Source: Nitrincola sp048264025
Lineage (GTDB): Bacteria > Pseudomonadota > Gammaproteobacteria > Pseudomonadales > Balneatricaceae
Assembly: GCF_048264025.1 (NCBI RefSeq)
Contig: NZ_JBLXDN010000009.1
Location: forward strand, 84,910-148,909
Length of the DNA: 64,000 nucleotides
Direction: 5' to 3'
Position numbers and translations under genes: made by a program
The notes under the pieces: generated by a model
What the model was told of the DNA's origin: nothing
Seen by the model: only the letters and a program-made list of their open reading frames with translations
Databases searched by the model: none
Shown here: positions 44,936 to 53,851 of the stretch, one piece after another
Position numbering within the stretch: position 1 is the stretch's first letter
How the letters are laid out: the number at the start of each line of letters is the position of its first letter

Positions 44936-46300
44936 TTACCCTCGTACACTAGCCGGTTGGGGGAAATACTTGTCTACCAGATCCTGCTTCATCAGCAGCT
45001 CATCTGCTTCAAAGCACTCAGCGAGGGTCTTCCAGCACAGATCAAGCGCCTTTTCCAGCGGCAGTGACACCTTGATGTCCATAAAGCGACGCTGAAACAG
45101 ATCACCGAAGCGCAATAGCCGCAGATCATAGTCGGTTAACTCAAATGACATCGCCTGCTTCTGCTGGGCATCTTGCGCCGAAGCATAAAACCGCACCATG
45201 GTGTTCATGATCTGGCCATGATCTTCACGGGTCACCTTACCTATCACATGCTGTTTCAGACGCGACAGAGAACCAAATGGATCCAGCACGCCATCATGCA
45301 GGTAGAACTGCCCTTCGGTGATATAGCCAGTGTTATCCGGCACCGGATGGGTGACATCATCACCGGGCATGGTGGTCACTGACAGAATCGTGACAGAACC
45401 CGCACCTTTATAGTCACAGGCCTTCTCATAGCGCCGCGCCAACTGCGAATAGAGGTCACCAATATAGCCACGGTTTGACGGTACGTGCTCCATCGCCACG
45501 CCCACTTCTTTGAGCGCATCGGCATAGGCGGTCATGTCGGTGAGCAGCACCAGCACCCGCTTACCTTCTTCGACCGCGAAGCGCTCCGCCACGGCTAAGG
45601 CCATATCCGGCACCAGCAGTGCTTCGACTGTGGGATCAGAGCCCAGATGAACATACATGACGGTTTTGGCCAGCACGCCCGCCTTTTCGAAAGCGGTACG
45701 GAAGAAATGGTAGTCATCGAAGATCAACCCGATACCGCCGAATACCACAACATCAGCATCCGCATTGGCACCGATCTGCGCCAACAGCTGGTTATAGGGC
45801 TCTCCGGCAACGGAGAAAATCGGGATTTTCTGGCTTTCAACCAAGGAGTTAAAGACGTCGATCATCGGTACGTCGGTACGAATCATGCGCGAGGCTAATA
45901 CTCGGCGAGCAGGGTTAACCGTCGGCCCATCAATTTCGATGTGCGGCTCTTCAGTCAGATCAGGACCGGCATCAATGGGTACGCCAGCACCGGAAAATAC
46001 CCGACCGAGAATATTAGTGGAAAAGGCCACCTGCATAGAGTGACCAAGAAAGCGGATGGTGGCCTTGGTTGACAGGCCTTTGGTGCCAGAAAACACCTGC
46101 AGCGAAACGGTATCACTGCCCAATTCAATTACCTGTGCAAGGCAAGGCAACTGCGAAGGGTCAAGGGGATTTTCAATCAGTGCCAAATCACCAAAGCCGA
46201 CACTGCCGGTTTTGTCTCGATCAGGTTCAGGCACATAGACCTTAACCAGATCACCTACAATTTCAAGGATTTTTGAGTAGCACAATAGCAATTGAGACAC
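44936..46300 (-). CDS. atpB: V/A-type ATPase subunit B
   Basis: 454 residues. 'GRVFSGAGVPIDAGP' and 'EPHIEIDGPTVNPARR' at the front, a degenerate P-loop ('FSVAGEPYNQLLAQIG', no GKT) as expected for the non-catalytic subunit, 'VLLTDMTAYADALKEVG' and 'SRLKQHVIGKVTREDH'. It is first in this operon. The start is GTG with AGGAAG eight bases upstream. The 75-bp gap to dapB must hold any own promoter. Confidence 0.95.
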   Translation of the reverse strand: MSQLLLCYSKILEIVGDLVKVYVPEPDRDKTGSVGFGDLALIENPLDPSQLPCLAQVIELGSDTVSLQVFSGTKGLSTKATIRFLGHSMQVAFSTNILGRVFSGAGVPIDAGPDLTEEPHIEIDGPTVNPARRVLASRMIRTDVPMIDVFNSLVESQKIPIFSVAGEPYNQLLAQIGANADADVVVFGGIGLIFDDYHFFRTAFEKAGVLAKTVMYVHLGSDPTVEALLVPDMALAVAERFAVEEGKRVLVLLTDMTAYADALKEVGVAMEHVPSNRGYIGDLYSQLARRYEKACDYKGAGSVTILSVTTMPGDDVTHPVPDNTGYITEGQFYLHDGVLDPFGSLSRLKQHVIGKVTREDHGQIMNTMVRFYASAQDAQQKQAMSFELTDYDLRLLRFGDLFQRRFMDIKVSLPLEKALDLCWKTLAECFEADELLMKQDLVDKYFPQPASVRG

Positions 46301-46364
46301 GACACACTTCCTGTATAAAACCCACAGGAAGATTAAGCCATGCCCAGGTTACATTTACAATACA

Positions 46365-46390
46365 CTTAACCTCACTTATCTGAGGTTAAG
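46365..46390 (-). terminator. Hairpin at the dapB 3' end
   Basis: CTTAACCTCA (minus strand, from 46390) pairs perfectly with TGAGGTTAAG (to 46365) over six bases. It spans the dapB stop codon. Only a weak T-rich tail (TGTATTGTAA) follows, so it may be an RNA end protector or weak terminator in front of the V-ATPase operon. Confidence 0.5.
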
Positions 46391-47185
46391 TACATCCTGC
46401 ATGTCGTATAGGCCACGGGGCTTATCCGCCAACCACACAGCAGCCCGCACGGCCCCCTTGGCAAAAGTCATGCGACTAGAGGCTTTATGAGTAATCTCAA
46501 TACGCTCACCCTCAGTGGCGAACAGCACAGTATGATCACCCACAACATCACCGGCACGAATGGTTTCAAAGCCGATCTCTTTGGCAGTACGCGGGCCGGT
46601 CTGACCTTCACGACCATAAACCGCGCAGCTTTTAAGATCGCGACCCAAGGTATCAGCCAGCACTTCACCCATACGCAAGGCGGTACCGGAAGGCGCATCC
46701 ACCTTATGCCGATGATGCGCTTCTATCACTTCGATATCATAACCGCCATCGTCACCCAGGGCCTTGGCGGCTACTTCCAGCAGCTTAAAGCACAGATTAA
46801 CGCCCACACTCATGTTGGGTGCAAACACCAGGGCAATCTGCTCAGACGCCTGTTGCAAGTGTGCTTTTTGCGCCTCATCCAGTCCGGTTGTACCCACCAC
46901 CAGTTGCTTGCCATGCGCTTCACAAAACGCCAGATTCTGCATGGTCACGCTGGGGGAGGTAAAGTCGATCAATAGATCAAAATCATCCTTAACCTCAGCC
47001 AGTGATCCACTCAGCTTGACGCCCAGCTTACCCAGACCGGCCAACTCACCGGCATCAGCGCCCACCAGAGAGCTACTTGGCTCAACAATCGCCGCTGTAA
47101 GCTGTGCGCCCTCGGCCTGCTGAACGGCTTCCATCAAGGTTTTACCCATGCGGCCAGCCGCACCTGTCACTGCTATTCTGATCAT
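46376..47185 (-). CDS. dapB: 4-hydroxy-tetrahydrodipicolinate reductase
   Basis: 269 residues from ATG 47185 ('MIRIAVTGAAGRMG'); the in-frame start at 47200 is less likely. NAD(P)H loop GxxGxxG, 'DFTSP', 'VVGTTGLDEAQ', 'APNMSVGVN', active-site 'IEAHHRHKVDAPSGTA' and 'TVLFATEGERIEI' are all DapB hallmarks. It works in lysine and meso-diaminopimelate synthesis. It follows dnaJ by 33 bp, the order seen in Pseudomonas. Confidence 0.97.
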   Translation of the reverse strand: MIRIAVTGAAGRMGKTLMEAVQQAEGAQLTAAIVEPSSSLVGADAGELAGLGKLGVKLSGSLAEVKDDFDLLIDFTSPSVTMQNLAFCEAHGKQLVVGTTGLDEAQKAHLQQASEQIALVFAPNMSVGVNLCFKLLEVAAKALGDDGGYDIEVIEAHHRHKVDAPSGTALRMGEVLADTLGRDLKSCAVYGREGQTGPRTAKEIGFETIRAGDVVGDHTVLFATEGERIEITHKASSRMTFAKGAVRAAVWLADKPRGLYDMQDVLNLR

Positions 47186-47218
47186 TACCTTACCTGCCAA
47201 AAACCAGCCGACCCTGAA

Positions 47219-48355
47219 TCAGGTCATATCCTCAAAAAACTTCTTCACTGAATCGAAGAAACCATGGCGTTTAGGGCTGTGCTTATGCTTACCCTCTTCA
47301 GTGGCATCTTGAAACTCGCGCAACAGTTCTTTCTGGCGACTATTCAGGCTGACAGGTGTTTCCACGATCACTTTGACCATCAGATCACCGACACCGCCAC
47401 CGCGAACCGGGGTAATACCCTTGCCACGCAAGCGAAACAGCTTGCCCGTCTGGGTTTCGGTTGGCACCTTGAGCTTCACTCGGCCATCCAGGGTCGGCAC
47501 ATCCAGCTCGCCACCTAGGGCGGCATCGACAAAGCTGATCGGCACTTCGCAATACAAGTGCTTACCGTCACGCTGAAAGATCTCATGCTCACGTACACTG
47601 ACCTGCACATAGAGATCACCCGCCGGGCCGCCATTAGCTCCCGCTTCGCCTTCACCTGACAAACGAATACGGTCGCCGGTATCCACACCTGCCGGGATTT
47701 TAACCTGCAGGGTTTTAACCTTCTCGACACGACCCTGTCCATGACAGCTACTACAAGGGTCAGAGATCACCTTGCCACTGCCGTGACAGGAAGGACAGGT
47801 CTGCTGCACCGAGAAAAAGCCCTGCTGCATTCTCACCTGGCCGATACCGCCACAGGTACCACAGGTTTTGGCATTGGTTCCAGGCTTGGCCCCGCTGCCA
47901 TGACAGGTTTCACAACCCACCAGCGTCGGCACACGCAGGCTTTTTTCACAGCCACGTACCGCTTCTTCCAGGGTTAAATCCAGGTTGTAACGCAGATCGG
48001 CACCACGCTGCACACTGCTGCGACGCTGACCACCACCGCCGCCCCCGAAGATATCCCCAAACACATCACCAAAGATGTCGGAGAAATTACCCTCAAAGCC
48101 GCCGTGGAAGCCACCGCCGCCAGCCTGCCCATCAACACCGGCATGACCAAACTGGTCGTACGCGGCCTTTTTCTGGGCGTCTGAAAGCACTTCGTAAGCT
48201 TCGCTGAACTCTTTAAATTTATTTTCCGCGTCCTTATCATCCGGATTACGGTCCGGGTGATACTTCATCGCCAGGCGACGATAGGCTTTTTTAATATCGC
48301 GGTCTGAGGCATCGCGCGGGACACCCAGTAGTTCGTAATAGTCTTTTTTTGACAT
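47219..48355 (-). CDS. dnaJ: Co-chaperone DnaJ
   Basis: 378 residues. J domain (1-70) with the HPD triad in 'MKYHPDRNPDD', Gly/Phe-rich region (about 75-115), four CxxCxGxG zinc repeats (CETCHGSG, CGTCGGIG, CPSCHGSG, CSSCHGQG), then the substrate-binding domains. It hands clients to DnaK and stimulates its ATPase. It lies 117 bp after dnaK, with a hairpin in the gap. Confidence 0.98.
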   Translation of the reverse strand: MSKKDYYELLGVPRDASDRDIKKAYRRLAMKYHPDRNPDDKDAENKFKEFSEAYEVLSDAQKKAAYDQFGHAGVDGQAGGGGFHGGFEGNFSDIFGDVFGDIFGGGGGGQRRSSVQRGADLRYNLDLTLEEAVRGCEKSLRVPTLVGCETCHGSGAKPGTNAKTCGTCGGIGQVRMQQGFFSVQQTCPSCHGSGKVISDPCSSCHGQGRVEKVKTLQVKIPAGVDTGDRIRLSGEGEAGANGGPAGDLYVQVSVREHEIFQRDGKHLYCEVPISFVDAALGGELDVPTLDGRVKLKVPTETQTGKLFRLRGKGITPVRGGGVGDLMVKVIVETPVSLNSRQKELLREFQDATEEGKHKHSPKRHGFFDSVKKFFEDMT

Positions 48356-48407
48356 AGTCCGAATCTGATCCGGTTAACGATGACTCCTGCGGGAGCCGGA
48401 CACGACA

Positions 48408-48427
48408 ACGCGGGCTGATGCCCGCGT
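48408..48427. other. Perfect hairpin between dnaK and dnaJ
   Basis: ACGCGGGC-TGAT-GCCCGCGT, an 8-bp GC-rich stem without a T-run on either strand. It is likely an mRNA processing, stability or partial read-through element that lowers dnaJ relative to dnaK. Confidence 0.55.
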
Positions 48428-48472
48428 CGCCTTCATTTCAGTATTTCAGTAGTTCATGCTGGACATGAAGGA

Positions 48473-50389
48473 TTACTTTTTGTCATCCTTCACTTCTTCA
48501 AACTCAGCATCCACTACGTCTTCTGCGGGCTTTTCTTCACTCTGACCAGCATCACCCTGTTCAGCGGCAGCGGCATCAGCATACATCTTCTGCGCCACAC
48601 CGGACACAGCTTCGGTCAGTGCTTCTGTTTTGCTTTCGATCGCCGCTTTGTCATCACCTTTGAGCGCTTCTTCCAGCTCTGCGATAGCCGCTTCAATCTT
48701 GGTTTTCTCGTCTTCGGTCACTTTATCAGCCGCATCTTTCAGCGTCTTCTTGGCGGTGTGCACCATGGCATCACCCTGGTTACGTGCCTGTGACAGCTCT
48801 TCGAACTTACGATCTTCATCCGCATGAGCTTCAGCGTCACGAACCATCTGATCGACTTCTTCATCGCTCAAACCGGAAGAGGCTTTAATCACGATGGACT
48901 GCTGCTTACCGGTCGCTTTGTCCTTAGCAGACACATTCAGAATACCGTTGGCATCGATATCAAAGGTAACCTCAACCTGAGGTACGCCACGCGGTGCCGG
49001 TGGAATATCCGCCAGATCAAAACGTCCCAGTGACTTGTTCTGATTCGCCTGTTTACGCTCACCCTGTACCACGTGAATGGTTACAGCGGTCTGATTGTCA
49101 TCGGCGGTTGAGAACACCTGTGATTTCTTGGTTGGAATCGTAGTGTTCTTATCAATCAGCGGCGTAGCTACACCACCCATGGTCTCAATACCCAGTGTCA
49201 GCGGGGTCACGTCTAATAGCAGCACGTCTTTCACGTCACCGGAAAGTACCGCACCCTGAATTGCCGCACCAATCGCTACAGCTTCGTCCGGGTTAACATC
49301 TTTACGTGGCTCTTTACCGAAAAACTCAGTGACACGTTTCTGCACTAATGGCATACGCGTCTGACCACCGACCAGAATCACTTCATCTACTTCAGAGGTA
49401 GATAGACCCGCATCTTTCAGAGCGATCTTACAAGGCTCCAGTGAGCGCTCAACCAGCTCTTCAACCAGTGATTCCAGCTTGGCGCGAGTCAGCTTGACGT
49501 TCAAGTGCTTAGGACCGGAAGCATCAGCGGTGATGTACGGCAGGTTAACATCCGTCTGCTGTGAAGAAGACAGTTCAACCTTGGCTTTTTCAGCCGCTTC
49601 TTTCAGGCGCTGCAGTGCCAGTGGATCATGGTGCAGATCAATACCTGAGTCTTTCTTGAACTGATCCGCCAGGTAATTGATGATCGACAGGTCGAAATCC
49701 TCACCACCCAGGAAAGTATCACCGTTAGTCGCCAGTACTTCAAACTGGTGTTCGCCATCAACATCCGCAATTTCAATGATAGATACGTCGAAGGTACCAC
49801 CACCCAGGTCATAAACCGCGATGGTTTTATCACCCTTGGACTGATCCATACCGTAAGCCAGCGCAGCCGCTGTTGGCTCGTTGATAATACGTTTAACTTC
49901 AAGACCAGCAATCTTACCGGCATCTTTAGTAGCCTGACGCTGTGAGTCGTTGAAGTAAGCAGGCACAGTAATAACTGCCGCTGTGACTGGCTCGCCCAGG
50001 TAATCTTCAGCGGTTTTCTTCATTTTTTTCAGCACTTCAGCTGAAACCTGTGGTGGCGCCATTTTATTGTCACGCACTTGAACCCAGGCATCACCATTGT
50101 CCGCTTTGACAATTTTGTAAGGCACCATTTTGATATCTTTCTGAACTACATCGTCTTCAAAACGACGACCGATCAGACGCTTGATAGCAAACAGGGTGTT
50201 ATCCGGATTAGTCACCGCCTGACGCTTGGCAGACTGGCCCACCAGAATTTCACCATCATTGGTAAATGCAATGATGGACGGGGTAGTACGATCGCCTTCG
50301 GCGTTCTCAATGACTCGGGTCTTGTCACCATCCAGGATGGCTACACAAGAGTTGGTTGTACCCAGGTCAATACCAATAATTCTTCCCAT
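48473..50389 (-). CDS. dnaK: Chaperone DnaK (Hsp70)
   Basis: 638 residues (E. coli 638). 'IGIDLGTTNSCVAI', 'NEPTAAALAYG', 'VYDLGGGTFDVSI' and 'GIETMGGVATPLI' are the Hsp70 signatures; the C-terminal lid ends in the acidic 'DVVDAEFEEVKDDKK', as in gammaproteobacterial DnaK. ATP-driven folding and disaggregation with DnaJ and GrpE. A sigma-32 promoter lies upstream. Confidence 0.99.
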   Translation of the reverse strand: MGRIIGIDLGTTNSCVAILDGDKTRVIENAEGDRTTPSIIAFTNDGEILVGQSAKRQAVTNPDNTLFAIKRLIGRRFEDDVVQKDIKMVPYKIVKADNGDAWVQVRDNKMAPPQVSAEVLKKMKKTAEDYLGEPVTAAVITVPAYFNDSQRQATKDAGKIAGLEVKRIINEPTAAALAYGMDQSKGDKTIAVYDLGGGTFDVSIIEIADVDGEHQFEVLATNGDTFLGGEDFDLSIINYLADQFKKDSGIDLHHDPLALQRLKEAAEKAKVELSSSQQTDVNLPYITADASGPKHLNVKLTRAKLESLVEELVERSLEPCKIALKDAGLSTSEVDEVILVGGQTRMPLVQKRVTEFFGKEPRKDVNPDEAVAIGAAIQGAVLSGDVKDVLLLDVTPLTLGIETMGGVATPLIDKNTTIPTKKSQVFSTADDNQTAVTIHVVQGERKQANQNKSLGRFDLADIPPAPRGVPQVEVTFDIDANGILNVSAKDKATGKQQSIVIKASSGLSDEEVDQMVRDAEAHADEDRKFEELSQARNQGDAMVHTAKKTLKDAADKVTEDEKTKIEAAIAELEEALKGDDKAAIESKTEALTEAVSGVAQKMYADAAAAEQGDAGQSEEKPAEDVVDAEFEEVKDDKK

Positions 50390-50450
50390 TTTACTCTCCG
50401 TAATCTATACCGCTCTGCGGTGTGAATTCTGTATTTTACCGATGAAACCT

Positions 50451-50478
50451 ATATGGGGCTGCCTAAGGTTATTTCAAG
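50451..50478 (-). promoter_or_regulatory. Sigma-32 heat-shock promoter of dnaK
   Basis: On the minus strand CTTGAAA (50478-50472), a 13-base spacer, then CCCCATAT (50458-50451). This is the sigma-32 consensus (CTTGAAA, 11-16 bases, CCCCATnT) without a mismatch. The ATG of dnaK lies about 60 bases downstream. Confidence 0.88.
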
Positions 50479-50483
50479 CTATA

Positions 50484-51107
50484 TTATGCTTTTGCAACCA
50501 TAACCATGGCCGGACGCACCAGTCGACCATTGAGGGTGTACCCCTTCTGCATCACCGCCACCACTGTGTTGGGCTCCGCATCCGGTGCATCAACCATAGA
50601 CATAGCCTGATGCAACGCTGGATCGAAGACCTGACCGGTCGGATCGACAGATATCAAATTGAACTTGGCCAGACTATTAACAAAAAGATCCAGCGTCATG
50701 TCAGCGCCTTCACGTAAAGCCTTGGTTGCTTCGTCATCCACAGGACAGGCGTCCACGGTGCGTTCAAGGCTATCAACTACCGGCAACAACTCCTGGGCAA
50801 ACTTATCCAGCGCAAACTTGTGCGCCTTCTCCACATCCTGCTCGGCACGCCGGCGCACATTCTGTATTTCGGCCTGTGCACGCAACTGGGTATCCAGCAC
50901 TTCCTGCTTCAGACGCTCAATTTCATCACGTGCCAGCGCTAAATCGCCCTGCTGCGCATCGCTAGTCTGTTGAGACTGGCCACCGTCAACCACCACGTCC
51001 TCAACCACTTCGGCAGACTCACTGTCAGGAGCCACATCACCTTCGGTCTGAATCTCCACAGTGACGTCAAGCGCTTCATCCGACGGTTTCTGCTGATCAT
51101 TAGCCAT
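50484..51107 (-). CDS. grpE: Nucleotide exchange factor GrpE
   Basis: 207 residues from ATG 51107 ('MANDQQKPSDEA'), with AGGAGAG ahead; a longer in-frame start at 51185 would overlap the promoter. An acidic, disordered N-terminus (to about 60), a long coiled coil, 'QNVRRRAEQDVEKAHKFALDKF' helix region, and the C-terminal beta domain ending 'GYTLNGRLVRPAMVMVAK'. It releases ADP from DnaK and serves as a thermosensor. Confidence 0.97.
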   Translation of the reverse strand: MANDQQKPSDEALDVTVEIQTEGDVAPDSESAEVVEDVVVDGGQSQQTSDAQQGDLALARDEIERLKQEVLDTQLRAQAEIQNVRRRAEQDVEKAHKFALDKFAQELLPVVDSLERTVDACPVDDEATKALREGADMTLDLFVNSLAKFNLISVDPTGQVFDPALHQAMSMVDAPDAEPNTVVAVMQKGYTLNGRLVRPAMVMVAKA

Positions 51108-51153
51108 CCACTCTCTCCTGTCATATTTCCAATATCTTGAGACTGTCAGATTA

Positions 51154-51182
51154 ATGGGGTCAAAAAAAATGGATTCAACCGG
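51154..51182 (-). promoter_or_regulatory. Sigma-32 heat-shock promoter of grpE
   Basis: On the minus strand GGTTGAA (-35, 51180-51174), 14 bases, then CCCCAT (-10, 51159-51154) followed by TAAT. One to two mismatches from the sigma-32 -35 consensus and a perfect -10. It lies about 45 bases before the grpE ATG. Confidence 0.82.
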
Positions 51183-51240
51183 CATGAACTATCTTTTCAA
51201 CACCACTTGCAGACTGAGCAAAAATGCCTTATACATACTA

Positions 51241-51256
51241 CTGTATAAATAACCAT
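51241..51256 (+). promoter_or_regulatory. Probable LexA box in front of recN
   Basis: CTGT-ATAAATAA-CCAT, preceded by TA. One base short of the CTGT-N8-CCAG form that I recall for an E. coli recN operator. It overlaps the start region of recN, where a repressor would block transcription, and it fits the SOS control known for recN. Confidence 0.6.
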
Positions 51257-51267
51257 GTATGACAACT

Positions 51268-52932
51268 ATGCTCACACACCTACTGATCAAAAATTTTGCC
51301 CTTGTTGACCTGCTGGAGCTGGAGCTGAAAGACGGCATGACCGTTATCAGCGGTGAAACCGGCGCAGGTAAATCGATCATGCTGGATGCGCTTGGCCTGA
51401 CACTCGGCGATCGCGCCGACAGCGATACGGTTAGAGACGGTGAGGAACGGGCTGAAATTACAGCCAGCTTTGATCTCCAAGCCATTCCTGAAGCCCAGGC
51501 CTGGCTCAAAGCACAGGATCTGGAACAGGATCAGGAGTGCCAGATACGCCGCATTATTACCCGAGAGGGGCGCAGCCGCAGCTACATTAACGGCCAACCC
51601 GCCCCACTGAATCAGTTGCGTGAACTGGGTCAGCTATTAGTCGACATCCATGGTCAGCATGAGCATCAGCGGCTACTCCACCGCGAGTACCATCGCGTAC
51701 TGCTGGATGACTACGCCCAGCAAGCCACTCTGGCAGAGCAGGTTCGTCAGCAACACAGCCGTTGGCAGAAACTTAATCAATCACTGCGACAACTCACTGA
51801 CGACAGTGCCGAGAAAACCGCCCGTACACAATTACTCAGCTACCAGCTGGAAGAACTGGCGCAACTGGATCTACAGCCTGACGAACTGGCCGAGTTGGAG
51901 AATGAACAGAAAACCCTGGAAAATGCCGGCCATCTGCTACAAACAGGGCACCAGTTAATTGAGATCACCTCTGAGGGTGAAGAACAGAATTGCGTCAACC
52001 TGCTGAACCAGTGCCAACACCTGCTGCAGCAACTGGCGGTAAACGCGCCCACCCTCACACAAGTCAGCGAGATGCTCAACAATGCCCAGATTCTGATTGA
52101 AGAAGCCAGCCATGAGCTGCGTCACTATCTGGACCATATCGAAATCAGCCCGGAGCGCCTACAAACAGTTGAAGAGCGCCTAACGGCAATTTATGACATT
52201 GCCCGCAAACACCGCACTCAGCCGCAACAATTACCGGCCTTGCAAGCTGAATTACAAACGGAAATGGACAGCCTGCACCGATCAGACGAAGCCCTGGACC
52301 AGCTTCACCAGGATGCTGAGACAGCCAGAGCAACCTATATTGAACTGGCGACGCGTTTAAGCAAATCGCGTACGCAACAGTCCGGCAAGCTCAGCAAAGC
52401 GGTTGATGTTCAGTTGCACAGCCTGGGTATGACTGCCGCCCACTTCAACGTCAGCCTAAACCAACTACCGGAAAGTAAATGGAATGCGAATGGCATGGAA
52501 GAGGTGGAGTTTTTGATAGCCGCCAATCCAGGGCAGACAGCCCGCCCCTTGGCCAAGGTAGCTTCAGGGGGTGAGCTTTCACGGATCAGTCTGGCGATTC
52601 AGGTTATTACCGCACAAACATCCAGCACACCCACGCTGGTATTCGATGAAGTGGATGTAGGCATTGGTGGCGCCATTGCTGAAGTGGTTGGTCGTTTACT
52701 ACGAGAGCTGGGCGAGCGCACACAAATACTCTGTGTTACGCATCAGCCGCAAGTGGCCTCTCAAGGCCATCAACATCTTTTTGTCAGCAAAGCCAACCAG
52801 AAGCAGAAAACACGTACGCAAATCACCCAACTTGAACCAGAACCCCGCTTACAGGAAATTGCCCGCATGCTGGGTGGTATTCAGGTGACCGACGCTACGC
52901 TGACACATGCCAGAGAAATGCTGGAAGGATAA
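51268..52932 (+). CDS. recN: DNA repair protein RecN
   Basis: 554 residues from ATG 51268 ('MLTHLLIKNFALVD'); an in-frame ATG at 51259 abuts the LexA box. SMC-like: P-loop 'ISGETGAGKSIMLDALG' at the N-terminus, 'SYINGQPAPLNQLRELGQLLVDIHGQHEHQ', a coiled-coil middle (about 160-340), then 'VASGGELSRISLAIQ' signature and Walker B 'TLVFDEVDVGIGG'. It acts in double-strand break repair. Neither start has a strong ribosome site. Confidence 0.96.
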   Translation: MLTHLLIKNFALVDLLELELKDGMTVISGETGAGKSIMLDALGLTLGDRADSDTVRDGEERAEITASFDLQAIPEAQAWLKAQDLEQDQECQIRRIITREGRSRSYINGQPAPLNQLRELGQLLVDIHGQHEHQRLLHREYHRVLLDDYAQQATLAEQVRQQHSRWQKLNQSLRQLTDDSAEKTARTQLLSYQLEELAQLDLQPDELAELENEQKTLENAGHLLQTGHQLIEITSEGEEQNCVNLLNQCQHLLQQLAVNAPTLTQVSEMLNNAQILIEEASHELRHYLDHIEISPERLQTVEERLTAIYDIARKHRTQPQQLPALQAELQTEMDSLHRSDEALDQLHQDAETARATYIELATRLSKSRTQQSGKLSKAVDVQLHSLGMTAAHFNVSLNQLPESKWNANGMEEVEFLIAANPGQTARPLAKVASGGELSRISLAIQVITAQTSSTPTLVFDEVDVGIGGAIAEVVGRLLRELGERTQILCVTHQPQVASQGHQHLFVSKANQKQKTRTQITQLEPEPRLQEIARMLGGIQVTDATLTHAREMLEG

Positions 52933-52973
52933 CAGCAGCCCCGGACTCACCGGTTGACTGCAAGCCAACAAAC

Positions 52974-53390
52974 TTAGAGGTTATCTTTGAACTGACCGTA
53001 CAGATACAGGGTGCGGTCAGCGATAACAAAGCCATTTTTTGCAGCAATTTCGTCCAGCAACTCACTCAGGCGCGGGTCAGTAAACTCGCATACGCGTCCA
53101 GTTTTCACACAAACCATATGATCATGGTCATCTTCGCGTGCTAACTCGAACACTGAGTGACCGCCCTCAAAATGGTGACGTGAAACCAGACCAGCCGATT
53201 CAAATTGCGTTAATACTCGATACACTGTTGCCAGCCCGACATCTTCTCCGGACTCCATCAACAACTTATAAATATCTTCTGCACTGAAATGCTCTCCCTC
53301 GCCAGCTCTTTCCAGCAACTGGTATATTTTCACCCTCGGCAAGGTCACTTTAAGTCCTGCTTTCCGAAGTTCTTGATTCTCTAAAGCCAT
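52974..53390 (-). CDS. fur: Ferric uptake regulator Fur
   Basis: 138 residues. Winged-helix N-terminus ('LRKAGLKVTLPRVKIYQLLE', 'GLATVYRVLTQFESAGLV'), then the metal site 'HHFEGGHSVFEL' and 'DHDHMVCVKTGRVCEF'. The second zinc-site Cys of E. coli Fur (CxxC) is not in place, as in Pseudomonas Fur. It represses iron-uptake genes when loaded with Fe2+. It is divergent from bamE, as in Pseudomonas. Confidence 0.97.
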   Translation of the reverse strand: MALENQELRKAGLKVTLPRVKIYQLLERAGEGEHFSAEDIYKLLMESGEDVGLATVYRVLTQFESAGLVSRHHFEGGHSVFELAREDDHDHMVCVKTGRVCEFTDPRLSELLDEIAAKNGFVIADRTLYLYGQFKDNL

Positions 53391-53439
53391 AATCTATCTC
53401 TTATTTGCTATGCGGTTTGGGATCTGCAGTGGTAGACTT

Positions 53440-53460
53440 CATTATCAATGTTTACGCGAC
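53440..53460. promoter_or_regulatory. Possible Fur box between fur and bamE
   Basis: TTCATTATCAATG within 53440-53460 matches one half of the classic 19-bp Fur box (GATAATGATAATCATTATC) in the right place for autoregulation. The other half is poor. Confidence 0.3.
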
Positions 53461-53480
53461 AAAGTGGAAGTTATTTACAG

Positions 53481-53813
53481 ATGCGAAAGATTTTGATCGT
53501 TCTAATGACCAGTTTCCTTATTTCCGGCTGTTTCCCTGGTGTCCATAAAATAGACATCCCCCAGGGCAATGTCGTCACTCAAGACATGATAGACCAATTA
53601 CGCCCGGGCATGACACACAGCCAAGTTCGTTTTATCATGGGAACCCCTCTAATTACCGACACTTTTACAGATGAACGCTGGGACTACCTGTACAGTTTTC
53701 AGAAAGGCGGAAGTGAGCGCACACAAGAGCGCATCTCGCTGTACTTTAACCAGGGTCAGCTAAGCCGCTTCAGCGGTGATTTCAGACCCTCATCCACCGC
53801 ACCGTCAGAATAA
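53481..53813 (+). CDS. bamE: Outer-membrane assembly lipoprotein BamE (OmlA/SmpA)
   Basis: 110 residues from ATG 53481. Lipobox ISGC near residue 17, then 'FPGVHKIDIPQGNVV', 'LRPGMTHSQVRFIMGTP' and 'DERWDYLYSFQKG', the BamE core fold. Part of the BAM complex that inserts beta-barrels into the outer membrane. Convergent with rnfH; a hairpin lies at the end. Confidence 0.94.
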   Translation: MRKILIVLMTSFLISGCFPGVHKIDIPQGNVVTQDMIDQLRPGMTHSQVRFIMGTPLITDTFTDERWDYLYSFQKGGSERTQERISLYFNQGQLSRFSGDFRPSSTAPSE

Positions 53814-53821
53814 GCCAAACC

Positions 53822-53851
53822 GGCCAAGGCTATCAGGCTTCAGCCTTGGCC
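53822..53851 (+). terminator. Terminator-like hairpin after bamE
   Basis: GGCCAAGGCT-10 bases-AGCCTTGGCC, a perfect 10-bp stem whose right arm is inside the rnfH coding end. A T-run (CTTTTT) follows about ten bases later on the plus strand. Confidence 0.6.

Noticed and set aside
38916..46300. V-ATPase seen as degenerate because subunits C, F and G are missing
   Set aside because: Minimal bacterial operons of the chlamydial type also lack them; all present genes are intact.
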